DNA from: an uncultured Pseudomonadota bacterium
GTDB taxonomy: Bacteria > Desulfobacterota > Syntrophorhabdia > Syntrophorhabdales > Syntrophorhabdaceae
Length of the DNA stretch: 48,709 bases
Direction of reading: 5' to 3'
Assembly: GCA_937862865.1 (NCBI GenBank)
Contig: CALMFJ010000073.1
Coordinates: 1 to 48,709, forward strand
Positions 1 to 7,936 of the stretch are shown in pieces; the stretch's first letter is position 1, and the number at the start of each line of letters is the position of its first letter. The notes beneath the pieces were generated by a model, which made no database searches, was not told the DNA's origin, and saw only the letters and a list, made by a program, of their open reading frames with translations. The position numbers were made by a program, and so were the translations under genes.

Positions 1-895
1 TGCTTTGAACCACCACGTTGACGGCGGATACCTGCTTGCCGGTCATCTCCTCGAGCGTGGTGACGAACTGTCCCAGGGACACCACCTCGCCGTATTCGTC
101 CAGGAAGCGGGAGAGCTCCAGCGGAGCGATGGCGGTGGCCAGCGTTCCCCGGGGCCCCTCGCCCAGGGCGAAGAGCGAGCTTGAGAGCGACGGCTGTTCC
201 GCCTTCTGGAAGCCGCGGGGGTTCTTGTACTCCTCAAGGATGCGGCACCGCGACAGGATGAGTTCCTTGACGTTGCGCATGACCTTGAGCAGGGGCTCGG
301 CTGCGGAAACGGTCAGCGACGGGGCGACGAAATCGCGCGACAGGACCACGTCCTGCCCGTTGAACGTGAGGACCGCGAGCGGCATCAGATGGTAATCGGC
401 AGCATCGGGGACCTCGTTCTCCCAGAACAGCCTGAGGAGATAATGGAGGACCTTGACGTCTGCCGTCGCCTCGCCCTGGTACAGGTCTTTCATGGTCTCC
501 CCGTCGATGCCGTAGCGGGCCCGCCCGTCCGGCGCGCCCTCCTCCAGAACGTTTTTCCCTCCCCGGTCCCAGCGGCGCAGGCCTATGTATACCTTAAAGG
601 GTTTTTCCATGTTGGTCCAGGCGTCCTTGAATGAACGCGCTTTGACGACGGCGTTCCCGGCAGTCCTGGCCCAGGTGCCGTCCTGAAACACGAATTCCCC
701 GTCCGAGATCGTAAAGACCATCTCCCTCAAGGCCCCTTCATCGACGGTGTGCCCGCAGGACCCGTAGAAGAAAGGCTGGAGATAATCCCGGAAAGGAGCG
801 AGGGACGATTGATGGTACAGGTCCGTCTGCTGGAAGTGCTGAGACTGAAGGAATAGCCCCTGGTACCAGAATACGGGTTTTGTCGGCTGACTCAT
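1..895 (-). CDS. tssK: Type VI secretion baseplate protein TssK, C-terminus off the left edge
   Basis: TssK is the trimeric baseplate subunit that links the type VI secretion baseplate to the membrane complex. The frame starts MSQPTKPVFWYQGLFLQSQH, and W-x-x-G-L-x-L-x-x-Q-H-F near the N-terminus is typical of TssK/VasE. About 298 codons are present before the window edge, so roughly the last third is missing (family about 440 aa). The ATG overlaps the tssJ stop by 4 bp (ATGA), and an AGGAGGT ribosome site lies inside the end of tssJ, so the two genes are translationally coupled. The tssJ-tssK order is that of standard T6SS operons, so tssL and other T6SS genes are likely to the left. The start is well supported. 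Confidence 0.88.
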   Translation of the reverse strand, partial: MSQPTKPVFWYQGLFLQSQHFQQTDLYHQSSLAPFRDYLQPFFYGSCGHTVDEGALREMVFTISDGEFVFQDGTWARTAGNAVVKARSFKDAWTNMEKPFKVYIGLRRWDRGGKNVLEEGAPDGRARYGIDGETMKDLYQGEATADVKVLHYLLRLFWENEVPDAADYHLMPLAVLTFNGQDVVLSRDFVAPSLTVSAAEPLLKVMRNVKELILSRCRILEEYKNPRGFQKAEQPSLSSSLFALGEGPRGTLATAIAPLELSRFLDEYGEVVSLGQFVTTLEEMTGKQVSAVNVVVQS

Positions 896-1605
896 GGGCT
901 TGGCACCTCCTGTATGCTGCCCGGGCCAAAGTAAAGGTTCATGCCCAGGGCTCCCATCCTGGCCTGGTTTGTCTTGAAAAAAGTCCCTTTCGTTTCGATG
1001 AGAACGGGCAGTTCGTAGCTCCGCGTCACCTGACCGGGCGTCAGGTCATAGTACCCGGCGACTATCCCTACCCATTTTGCATTCTCGTAGCGGTCAAGCT
1101 CGACTTCGTTTACCTCTCCCGGTTCGATGAAGAACCGGTCGACCGCGAGTACGCTCTGGTCGGGCTTTTCGGCGCCAAGCAGGGTCGTGAGGCCCGCCGC
1201 ATCCTTTATATTATTATTGAACCACTTGATATCGGCCAACTGGTATACGACGAGCGTCAGCGTGTGGGGCTTGTCCTCGTACCGGTTGAGGTTCTCGTCC
1301 GCGCGGTACTGGATCTGGATGGCCTTCGCCGCGTAAGGCCGGGCAGGGTTGAGGCCAAGGTCGGCCAGCTTCTGGTTCTGCTCGGGCTTGGGCCCGCTCT
1401 TCGCTATCGGCGCAGGCTGGGGAGCAGCCTGGGACGGTCCATCCTGCCCGCCCCCCTGGGCCTTGCTGCCGGAAGAGCAGGACACAGAGGAAATGGTGAA
1501 TGCAAAAAGGACCACGGAAAGCGCGATGAAGGCAGGCCTCAGGACGACGGCCTTCCCCTGCCCGATACAAGCGCTGTTCGCATCCGGAATGTCCTGAGCA
1601 TTCAT
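892..1605 (-). CDS. tssJ: Type VI secretion lipoprotein TssJ
   Basis: TssJ is the outer-membrane lipoprotein of the T6SS membrane complex (TssJLM). The protein has a hydrophobic stretch ending SSVSC, a plausible but imperfect lipobox, then a Gly/Pro/Gln-rich linker and the family region: IQIQYRADENLNRYEDKPHT, LVVYQL, and a late PGEVNEVELDRYENAKWVGI segment. The start is uncertain. ATG at 1605 is used here and puts the lipobox Cys at residue 43, late for a lipoprotein signal. A TTG at 1656 has AGGAAG just upstream but gives an even longer leader. A CTG at 1542 follows AGGGGAAGG and would give a normal 22-residue signal. The gene overlaps tssK by 4 bp and appears first in this part of the operon. 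Confidence 0.85.
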   Translation of the reverse strand: MNAQDIPDANSACIGQGKAVVLRPAFIALSVVLFAFTISSVSCSSGSKAQGGGQDGPSQAAPQPAPIAKSGPKPEQNQKLADLGLNPARPYAAKAIQIQYRADENLNRYEDKPHTLTLVVYQLADIKWFNNNIKDAAGLTTLLGAEKPDQSVLAVDRFFIEPGEVNEVELDRYENAKWVGIVAGYYDLTPGQVTRSYELPVLIETKGTFFKTNQARMGALGMNLYFGPGSIQEVPSP

Positions 1606-1850
1606 CCGGTGCCCATACCCCATAAACACACCCGATAATTTACTGATGAAACCCAATCAGCTTCCTGTTTACAGCAACATATGAAACAAAACAGACATTT
1701 TTGTTTAGATAATATTTGGATGTTCATATAAAGTCAAGAGGAAAGACAGTCTATGGCAGGCAGCGGCCAAACTTCCGTATCGTACTCCGAACCGTACTCG
1801 TGCCATCGCCACTTTTTTTGTGGCATCGTATTTGCTATCCTTATTTAGTC

Positions 1851-3350
1851 ATGAACATGGACCCGGAGAAGAACTCCCTCACGCTGCAGTCGGTGATGCG
1901 GCTTTTATGCGGGGGCTCCTTCATGATAAGCCGCGACCTCATGATCCAATGGGTCGGTTCCGTGAGCCGCCGCTGGTCGGGGGGAAGGGACACCGACGCG
2001 CTGAAAGGGAGGCATTGCTACGCGGCCATCATGAACAGGCGCAAGCCGTGCGCGAACTGCCCCGTTCTGCGTGCATATGCGACGCACAAGACAGAGCAGC
2101 TCGAGGTCAGGGTGGGTAAAGACCGGTTCAATGCGCAGTACTATGTGCTCACGGCGGCCCCTGTGTCCGACCGCGGCGGGCGCAGCCTTGAAGGGGTGAT
2201 CGAGGTCATACGGGACGTGACCGCATTCCGCAGGGCGGAGGAGGAGCTCAAAGAACTCGCCGAGTTCAATTACGAGATCATCGAGAACGCCCCCGTCGCC
2301 ATCTTTACCATTAATAGACAAGGCGAGTTCTCAAGCGTCAATCCGGCGCTGGCGACGCTCGCCGGCTTCGAAACGGTGGCGAAGGCGAAAGAGAAGCTCA
2401 TCGGCTTCAACTGGATAAAGAACCCGTATACGAAAAAATGCGGCATGGCAGAGCACATAAAGGACGGTCTGAAGGGCAAGCCCTTCCAGCTCTGGGATTT
2501 TCCGTTCATCAATTATTGGGGCGTCCCGCAGCACATCTATTTCAAGGGTGTGCCCATCAAGGACAAGGACGGCAAGGTCGAGAGGCTCCTGTGCATCATC
2601 GAAGAGACGACGGACCGTGTCAAGGCCAATGACCAGCTGATGCAGGAAGCGAAAATGTCCATTGTCGGGCGGCTGACGACGGGGATAGCACACGAGCTCA
2701 ACAACCCGTTGGCGACGATAACGGCCAATGCTGAACTTGCCCTCGATTCCCTCGAAAACATCAGGGGCCGGGAACTGACAGAACGCGACCTTGAGGAGTT
2801 CAAAGAGAGCCTTAAGGTCATAGAGGAACAGGCCTTTCGGTGCACGAGGACGATAAAGACCCTGCTCGATGTCACGCGAAAGAAGGAGCTCGGGAAGACG
2901 AGCATCGATGTGAACGAGCTCCTGGACGACATACTCGATCATATAAACTTCCAGAAGCTTCCCGTACGCTTTATAGAAGAGGTGCCGGTGCGCCTGCCGA
3001 AGGTCAAGGGCGATTTCGATGCGACGCGGCAGGTCTTCATGAATATCATCGTCAACGCCGTGGATGCGGTCGAAGGGGTGGAGGACGCCTCGATCTGGCT
3101 CAAGGCCGGCGAGGTCTCGGGCAATACCCTGGAGGTCCTGATCGAGGACAACGGCCCCGGGATACCCGAAAAGATCCGCAGCCTGATCTTCGAGCCCTTT
3201 TTCACGACAAAAGGCATAAAAAAAGGGACCGGCCTGGGCCTGACTCTGTGTTATGATTTCTTGCAGAGGATGGGGGGCTCGATCGAGGTCAGCCCGCGCT
3301 TTGGCGGGGGGAGCGTCTTCAAAGTCGTGTTGCCCCGGTACGCGAGGTAA
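1851..3350 (+). CDS. PAS-domain sensor histidine kinase (NtrB-like)
   Basis: This 499-residue soluble kinase probably phosphorylates the sigma-54 regulator encoded directly downstream. Residues 15-130 look like a PAS domain with a CANC pair near 67-70, a cysteine pattern seen in many PAS sensors. A second PAS lies at about 137-260. The H-box is AHELNNPLAT with His281, followed by the N-box (NIIVNAVDAV, Asn402), G1 (DNGPGIP, from 433) and G2 (GTGLGL, 459-464). No membrane segment is seen, so the signal is probably cytoplasmic. The frame is open back to 1716, but upstream residues are not protein-like; ATG 1851 is preferred although no good ribosome site precedes it. It is clearly paralogous to the kinase at 19626-21530: both carry IIENAPVAIFT and KPFQLWDFPF/EPFQLWDFPF stretches. 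Confidence 0.88.
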   Translation: MNMDPEKNSLTLQSVMRLLCGGSFMISRDLMIQWVGSVSRRWSGGRDTDALKGRHCYAAIMNRRKPCANCPVLRAYATHKTEQLEVRVGKDRFNAQYYVLTAAPVSDRGGRSLEGVIEVIRDVTAFRRAEEELKELAEFNYEIIENAPVAIFTINRQGEFSSVNPALATLAGFETVAKAKEKLIGFNWIKNPYTKKCGMAEHIKDGLKGKPFQLWDFPFINYWGVPQHIYFKGVPIKDKDGKVERLLCIIEETTDRVKANDQLMQEAKMSIVGRLTTGIAHELNNPLATITANAELALDSLENIRGRELTERDLEEFKESLKVIEEQAFRCTRTIKTLLDVTRKKELGKTSIDVNELLDDILDHINFQKLPVRFIEEVPVRLPKVKGDFDATRQVFMNIIVNAVDAVEGVEDASIWLKAGEVSGNTLEVLIEDNGPGIPEKIRSLIFEPFFTTKGIKKGTGLGLTLCYDFLQRMGGSIEVSPRFGGGSVFKVVLPRYAR

Positions 3351-3377
3351 TACAACAAAGAAAGGAGGGAGGCAGTC

Positions 3378-4733
3378 CTGATCCGCATATTGATCATCGA
3401 CGACGAGGAGCAGCTCGTCGAGGCTTTCAGGAAAAAGCTCTCGCGTGACGGGTTCTCGGTAAGCTCCGCATACACGGCCCGGGAGGCACTCACCCTGATG
3501 AGGAAGCATACGTTCGACGTATGCGTCCTCGATATCAGGCTTCCCGATATGGACGGTGTCGATCTCCTGAAATCCATAAAGAAGAATGAGCCCAACCTCG
3601 AGATCATCATGCTCACGGGGCATGCCTCCGTCGATACGGCGATCCAGTCGATGAAGCTCGGGGCCTACGATTACCTGAGCAAGCCGTGCAAGTTGACCGA
3701 GCTTTCCAATGTCATTCAAAAGGCCTATGAAAAGAAATCCCTCAGGGAGCGTACCATCGTTCTCGAACAGCAGCTCCAGAGGGTGGAGGCGCACGATTCC
3801 TTTATCGGTTCCAGTGAGCCGATGAACGAGGTCAAAAGGCTCATACGGCTCGTTGCCCCATCGGACGTGCCGGTCCTTGTGCTGGGAGAGACGGGAACGG
3901 GCAAAGAGCTCGTCGCCCGGGCCATCCATGCCTTGAGCCCCCGCTCGGCGAACCAGTTTGTTGCCGTCAACTCGAGCGCCCTCCAGGAATCTCTCCTCGA
4001 AAGCGAGCTCTTCGGCTACAAGAAAGGGGCGTTTACCGGGGCGCAGTCCGACAAGATCGGTCTTCTCGAGCTGGCCGACAAAGGCACATTTTTCATCGAC
4101 GAGATCGGCGATATGGGCATGGCGATACAGGCAAAGTTTTTGAGGACGCTCGAGACAGGCATTTTCCGGCGGCTCGGCGATACCCGCGAATCAAAGGTCG
4201 ACGTCAGGTTCATATTCGCAACGAACAAGGCGCTGGAAAACGAAGTCAAGGAAAAGAGGTTTCGCAAAGACCTGTTCTTTCGCCTCAACACCTTTATCAT
4301 AACCCTGCCCCCGCTTCGCGAACGCAGGGACGACATCCCTCTCCTGGCTGACTATTTTCTCGGCAAATTCGCGCGCGGAGCGCCGAAGAAGCTCCTGTCC
4401 CGGGAAGCTATGGACATCCTGAGAAACTATCGCTGGCCCGGCAACGTGCGCGAGCTGGCGAATGTCATGGAGCGGGCGGTCCTGCTCAGCGCGGCCCGCG
4501 ATACGATCCTGTCCGAGGACATGCCCCAGAGCATGACGGACGGAAAGGCGACGGAGCGGGACCTTGACCGCCCGGGCCTCTCTCCCGACGAACTCACCCT
4601 GCACCGCATAGAGAGGGAACATATCGAGCGGGTCCTCAATCTTGCGAAGGGCAATAAGAGCAAGGCGGCGAGGATGCTCGGGATCTCACGGCGCAAGCTC
4701 TACCTCAAGACAACAGCAAACAGCAAAGAGTAA
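3378..4733 (+). CDS. Sigma-54-dependent response regulator (NtrC family)
   Basis: Receiver domain (1-115) with acidic pair DDEE, phospho-acceptor Asp52 in LDIRLPD and Lys102. The AAA+ domain has Walker A GETGTGKE (170-177), the sigma-54 contact loop GAFTGA (217-222) and Walker B FFIDEIGD. A Fis-type helix-turn-helix sits at the C-terminus (NKSKAARMLGISRRKLY). It should activate sigma-54 promoters such as those at 4904, 10932 and 21666. The start is odd: a strong AAAGGAGGGAGG at 3361-3372 points to CTG at 3378, giving (M)IRILIIDDEE, which matches MIKVLVVDDE of its paralogue at 18276-19622. The next start, TTG 3390, would remove the first beta strand. The final residues (TANSKE) and the stop codon lie inside a heptad repeat array. 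Confidence 0.9.
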   Translation: MIRILIIDDEEQLVEAFRKKLSRDGFSVSSAYTAREALTLMRKHTFDVCVLDIRLPDMDGVDLLKSIKKNEPNLEIIMLTGHASVDTAIQSMKLGAYDYLSKPCKLTELSNVIQKAYEKKSLRERTIVLEQQLQRVEAHDSFIGSSEPMNEVKRLIRLVAPSDVPVLVLGETGTGKELVARAIHALSPRSANQFVAVNSSALQESLLESELFGYKKGAFTGAQSDKIGLLELADKGTFFIDEIGDMGMAIQAKFLRTLETGIFRRLGDTRESKVDVRFIFATNKALENEVKEKRFRKDLFFRLNTFIITLPPLRERRDDIPLLADYFLGKFARGAPKKLLSREAMDILRNYRWPGNVRELANVMERAVLLSAARDTILSEDMPQSMTDGKATERDLDRPGLSPDELTLHRIEREHIERVLNLAKGNKSKAARMLGISRRKLYLKTTANSKE

Positions 4734-4801
4734 ACAGCAAACAGTAAACATCTGTGCGAATAAGTATTTTTTACCGTTCACTGCTTACCGTTCACCGCTT
4801 T
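4711..4801. repeat. Inverted array of 7-bp repeats, copy A
   Basis: The left arm holds five contiguous heptads at 4714-4748: CAGCAAA, CAGCAAA, GAGTAAA, CAGCAAA, CAGTAAA. The right arm at 4770-4797 holds four heptads in the opposite sense: TTTACCG, TTCACTG, CTTACCG, TTCACCG. About 20 bp separates the arms. RNA from either strand could fold into a long imperfect hairpin. The TAA stop of the upstream response regulator is inside the third heptad. The same architecture recurs at 7828-7887 and 31818-31903. Confidence 0.8.
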
Positions 4802-4903
4802 ATTGGTCTTTTTTTACACACACATGTATCAATTATGCACATTGCGGTGGTTCATTGTCGTATAGCACCTTGGATTACAGGGCGTTATAGAGTTGAACGG
4901 AGA

Positions 4904-4919
4904 TGGCATCAAAATTGCT
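4904..4919 (+). promoter_or_regulatory. Sigma-54 promoter of the TRAP operon
   Basis: TGGCATC-AAAA-TTGCT matches the -24/-12 consensus (TGGCACG-N4-TTGCA) with GG and GC at the required spacing. It lies about 40 bp before the dctP ATG. The site and its left flank (GAGATGGCATC) closely resemble the promoter at 10932, which suggests a shared regulon under the sigma-54 activators encoded nearby. Confidence 0.82.
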
Positions 4920-4957
4920 CGTTTTGGTTCGATAAATAATATTCAAGGGGGTTGTTT

Positions 4958-5974
4958 ATGAAACGGTCTGTGGTCGGTGTTTTTGTCGTGGTCTTTCTGG
5001 CGGCGACTTTTTGCCTTGTATCGGTTCCCGCAAACGCCCAGGTAAAACTTCGCTTTTCGACATTTTTCCCGGTGAGCCATCCCAACGCGCAGCTCACGGC
5101 AGACTGGTGCAAGGAAGTCGAGAAAAGGACCCAGGGCAAGGTAAAGGTGCAGCACTTCCCGGGCGCAACGCTGACGTCGCCGCAGCAGACGTACGACAGC
5201 ATCCTTTCCGGCGTCGTCGACCTTGGCAACTGTGTCCTCGGGTACACGATGGGCAAGTTCCCGCTCTCGGAGATACTGGATTATCCTCTCGGTTACCCGA
5301 GCGGGGTCGTGGCGACGAGGCTCGCGAACGAATTCTACAAACAGTTCAAGGCAAAAGAATTCGACGACGTCAAGGTGATGTTCTTCCATGCGCAGGGCCC
5401 GGGCATCCTCCACACGAGAAAGCCGGTGAAGTCCCTGGAAGACCTTAAGGGGATGAAGATACGGACATTCGGTTCGAATGCGAAAATGATGTCGATACTC
5501 GGCGCCGCTCCCGTTGCGATGCCGATGGGGGACGCGTACGACGCCCTGTCGAAAGGTGTGGCGGACGGCCTTCTGTGCGGGTACGAGGCATTGAAGGGCT
5601 GGAAACTGGGCGAGGTCGTCAAGTCGACGACGGAGAATTATGGCACGGCCTATACGGCCACGTTCGTCATTGCCATGAACAAGGCGAAATGGAAAAGCAT
5701 CCCTCCCGATGCGCAAAAGATTATCGAACAGATCAACCAGGAATTTATCGAAAAACAGGGCCAGCTCTGGGACAAGATGGATCAGGACGGCAAGGAGTTC
5801 TCCACCAGGAGGGGAAACCAGGTGATCAAGCTCTCCGCGCAGGAGAACGCGAAATGGGTGGCGAAGATCGAGCCCCTCTTCAACGAATACGTCAAGAAGA
5901 CCAGAGAGAAAAACCTTCCCGGAGACAAGGCGCTCAAATTTGTCCGGGAGTACATCAAAAAGAATACGAAATAG
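4958..5974 (+). CDS. dctP: TRAP transporter periplasmic solute-binding protein DctP
   Basis: This 338-residue exported protein captures a small carboxylate in the periplasm for the DctQM permease. It has a clear Sec signal (MKRSVVGVFV... cleaved near ANA-Q) followed by the DctP fold start VKLRFSTFFPVSHPNAQ. The family hallmark region LKGMKIRTFGSNAKMMSILG appears around residues 165-185; the Arg there normally binds the substrate carboxylate. ATG 4958 follows CAAGGGGG. The gene is first in dctPQM and is driven by the sigma-54 promoter at 4904. Acyl-CoA synthetases downstream suggest an organic or aromatic acid as substrate, but the substrate is not determined. Confidence 0.93.
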   Translation: MKRSVVGVFVVVFLAATFCLVSVPANAQVKLRFSTFFPVSHPNAQLTADWCKEVEKRTQGKVKVQHFPGATLTSPQQTYDSILSGVVDLGNCVLGYTMGKFPLSEILDYPLGYPSGVVATRLANEFYKQFKAKEFDDVKVMFFHAQGPGILHTRKPVKSLEDLKGMKIRTFGSNAKMMSILGAAPVAMPMGDAYDALSKGVADGLLCGYEALKGWKLGEVVKSTTENYGTAYTATFVIAMNKAKWKSIPPDAQKIIEQINQEFIEKQGQLWDKMDQDGKEFSTRRGNQVIKLSAQENAKWVAKIEPLFNEYVKKTREKNLPGDKALKFVREYIKKNTK

Positions 5975-5987
5975 CCCCCATATAATA

Positions 5988-6023
5988 CGCTGCCGGGGGG
6001 TCGTCTTTAGAGCCCCGGCAGCG
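5988..6023 (+). promoter_or_regulatory. Stem-loop between dctP and dctQ
   Basis: A perfect 11-bp stem (CGCTGCCGGGG / CCCCGGCAGCG) with a 14-nt loop and no T-run. It lies 14 bp after dctP and just before the dctQ ribosome site. Such hairpins often stabilise the upstream mRNA, which would allow more binding protein than permease. That role is an inference. Confidence 0.6.
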
Positions 6024-6042
6024 GCTCCAAAAGGAGGATCAC

Positions 6043-6531
6043 ATGGACGGCATGGTCGGGGCGATCAGGAAATTCTCAGGGTGGATGAACGGGCTGGCCG
6101 GCATCGTATTATTTCTTATGATGATGCTCACCGTGGTTGATGTCGCCCTTCGCATATTCTGGAAACCCATTACCGGGACATATGAACTTGTGGCAATGGC
6201 CGGGGCCGTGGTGATCGGGTTCGCCATTCCTCAGACGTCGTGGGACAACGCCCACATATTTGTCGATTTTCTGCTCGAGAACAGGTCACGGGCAGTCAAG
6301 ATAGCCTTCGGGTGTTTCAACCGGCTCATGGGGATAATCCTGTTCGTTTTGCTCGGTTCGTACCTTCTCATGAAGGCGAACCACCTTTTCAGAAGCGGGG
6401 ACGTGTCGCTCACGCTCCAGATCCCCTATTACCCCGTAGCGTATGGATTGGCATTCTGTGCGTTTGTGCAGGCGCTCGTGCTTATGCTCCATATGGCTAT
6501 CCTGTTCAAGAGTGGTGAAAACAATGGATGA
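6043..6531 (+). CDS. dctQ: TRAP transporter small membrane subunit DctQ
   Basis: A 162-residue protein with four hydrophobic helices, the expected size and topology for the small DctQ subunit. Recognisable stretches are LTVVDVALRIFWKPITGTYE (family: D-V-x-x-R-x-x-F-x-x-P-I-x-G-x-x-E) and IPQTSWDNAHIFVDFL. It forms the permease with DctM in the inner membrane. AAGGAGG precedes ATG 6043. Its end overlaps dctM by 8 bp, indicating coupled translation. Confidence 0.92.
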   Translation: MDGMVGAIRKFSGWMNGLAGIVLFLMMMLTVVDVALRIFWKPITGTYELVAMAGAVVIGFAIPQTSWDNAHIFVDFLLENRSRAVKIAFGCFNRLMGIILFVLLGSYLLMKANHLFRSGDVSLTLQIPYYPVAYGLAFCAFVQALVLMLHMAILFKSGENNG

Positions 6532-7825
6532 AATAACGGTTGGGATCGTAGCGGTCATCATTCTTATGGGGCTTTTCCTCACCGGGCTCGAGCTTGCCTT
6601 TGCCATGGCCCTTATGGGTGTGGCAGGCTATGCTTACGTGGTCGGGCCCGGACAGGCGCTTGCCATGCTCGCGAACGACTTTTACGATTCACTCGAATCG
6701 TACGGCCTCACCGTCGTGCCGCTCTTTGTCCTCATGGGGCAGATCGCGTTCAACGCAGGCATCGCAAAGCGCCTCTACGACAGCGCGCACAAGTTCCTGG
6801 GCCATATCCCCGGGGGCCTTGCCATGGCGACCGTGGCCGGCGCCACGGTGTTCAAGGCGTTGTGCGGGTCTATCGTCGCGACGAGCGCGACATTCGCAAG
6901 CGTTGCCGTCCCGGAGATGGACAGGTACAATTACAGCAAGAAGCTGTCAACCGGCATCGTGGCAACGGTCGGTACGCTCGGGGTCCTTATCCCGCCGAGC
7001 GTCACCCTGATCCTTCTCGGGCTCATCACGCAGCAGTCGATCGGGAAGCTCTTCATGGCAGGCCTCATCCCGGGCCTCATGATCTCATTCTTCTTCGCCC
7101 TTGTCATATTCGGCTGGGCGCGTATAAACCCGGCGATCGGGCCCAAGAGTGAGAAATACTCCTGGCCCGTGCGCGTGAGGACCCTTCCCGAGGTGATGTG
7201 GCCCCTGGTGATCTTTCTCATCATCATAGGCGGCTTGATGAACGGGTTCTTCACGCCGACCGAGGCAGGGTCGATCGGCACCTTTGCCGTGCTCGTGCTG
7301 TGCCTCGTGAAACGCGACATCGGGTTCCGCGGGATTTGCCAGTCGATCAGGGAGGCGCTGAGGACCTCCTGCATGGTCCTCGTGATCGTGGCCTCATCTA
7401 CCGTTCTCGGCCATTTCATAGCGGTCACGAACATTCCGAACGAGGTTGCGGCGTGGGTCATAAACCTGCCGCTGAACCGCCACCTGATAATGTCCCTTAT
7501 ATTTATCATCTACCTGATCGGCGGGTCTTTCATTGACGACCTTGCCTTTATGATCCTCGCGACCCCGATCTTCTACCCGGCCATCGTCGGCATGGGATAC
7601 GACCCGATCTGGGCGTGCATCATGATAGCGCTCACAGTGTGCGTGGGCTCCGTTATCCCGCCGGTCGCGATGTGCGTCTTCGTGGTAAAGAACATCACGA
7701 AAGTCCCGATGAACATCATCTACCAGGGGGTCTACCCTTTCCTGATCTCACTGATCCTGTGCGTTATTCTCCTCTTTATCTTCCCCGAGCTGACGCTCTA
7801 TCTGCCGGGGGTATTTATGAAGTAA
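6524..7825 (+). CDS. dctM: TRAP transporter large permease subunit DctM
   Basis: A 433-residue, very hydrophobic 12-helix-type protein of the DctM family, the ion-coupled channel subunit. Family features are the N-terminal MDEITVGIVAVIILMGLFLT segment, SATFASVAVPEM, IPPSVTLILLGLIT and PTEAGSIGTFAVL, and a late GSFIDDLAFMILATPIFYP. The frame is open further upstream, but ATG 6524 inside the end of dctQ (8-bp overlap) gives the normal N-terminus. The stop abuts the heptad repeat array at 7828. Together with dctPQ it makes a complete TRAP system. Confidence 0.93.
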   Translation: MDEITVGIVAVIILMGLFLTGLELAFAMALMGVAGYAYVVGPGQALAMLANDFYDSLESYGLTVVPLFVLMGQIAFNAGIAKRLYDSAHKFLGHIPGGLAMATVAGATVFKALCGSIVATSATFASVAVPEMDRYNYSKKLSTGIVATVGTLGVLIPPSVTLILLGLITQQSIGKLFMAGLIPGLMISFFFALVIFGWARINPAIGPKSEKYSWPVRVRTLPEVMWPLVIFLIIIGGLMNGFFTPTEAGSIGTFAVLVLCLVKRDIGFRGICQSIREALRTSCMVLVIVASSTVLGHFIAVTNIPNEVAAWVINLPLNRHLIMSLIFIIYLIGGSFIDDLAFMILATPIFYPAIVGMGYDPIWACIMIALTVCVGSVIPPVAMCVFVVKNITKVPMNIIYQGVYPFLISLILCVILLFIFPELTLYLPGVFMK

Positions 7826-7827
7826 AC

Positions 7828-7887
7828 GGGGCAATGGGCAAGAGGAGGGCCTTTCCCCCATCGCCTGTAGCCCATCGCCTGTAGCCC
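7828..7887. repeat. Inverted array of 7-bp repeats, copy B
   Basis: Left arm: GGGCAAT, GGGCAAG (7829-7842). Right arm: CCCATCG, CCTGTAG, CCCATCG, CCTGTAG (7857-7884) followed by CCCGCGA. The right arm is nearly the same as that of copy C (CCTATCG/CCCGTAG alternating). It begins three bases after the dctM stop, and AGTAAAC spanning the stop already resembles the copy A heptads. It lies between the TRAP operon and acyl-CoA synthetase 1. Confidence 0.78.
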
Positions 7888-7936
7888 GCGATTCAAATCT
7901 TGTTTTTATCACCATTAACTTCAGGAGGACTCTTGA

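Noticed and set aside
4714-4797. Heptad array as a CRISPR array
   Set aside because: Units are 7 bp, contiguous without spacers and inverted between arms; no cas gene is present.
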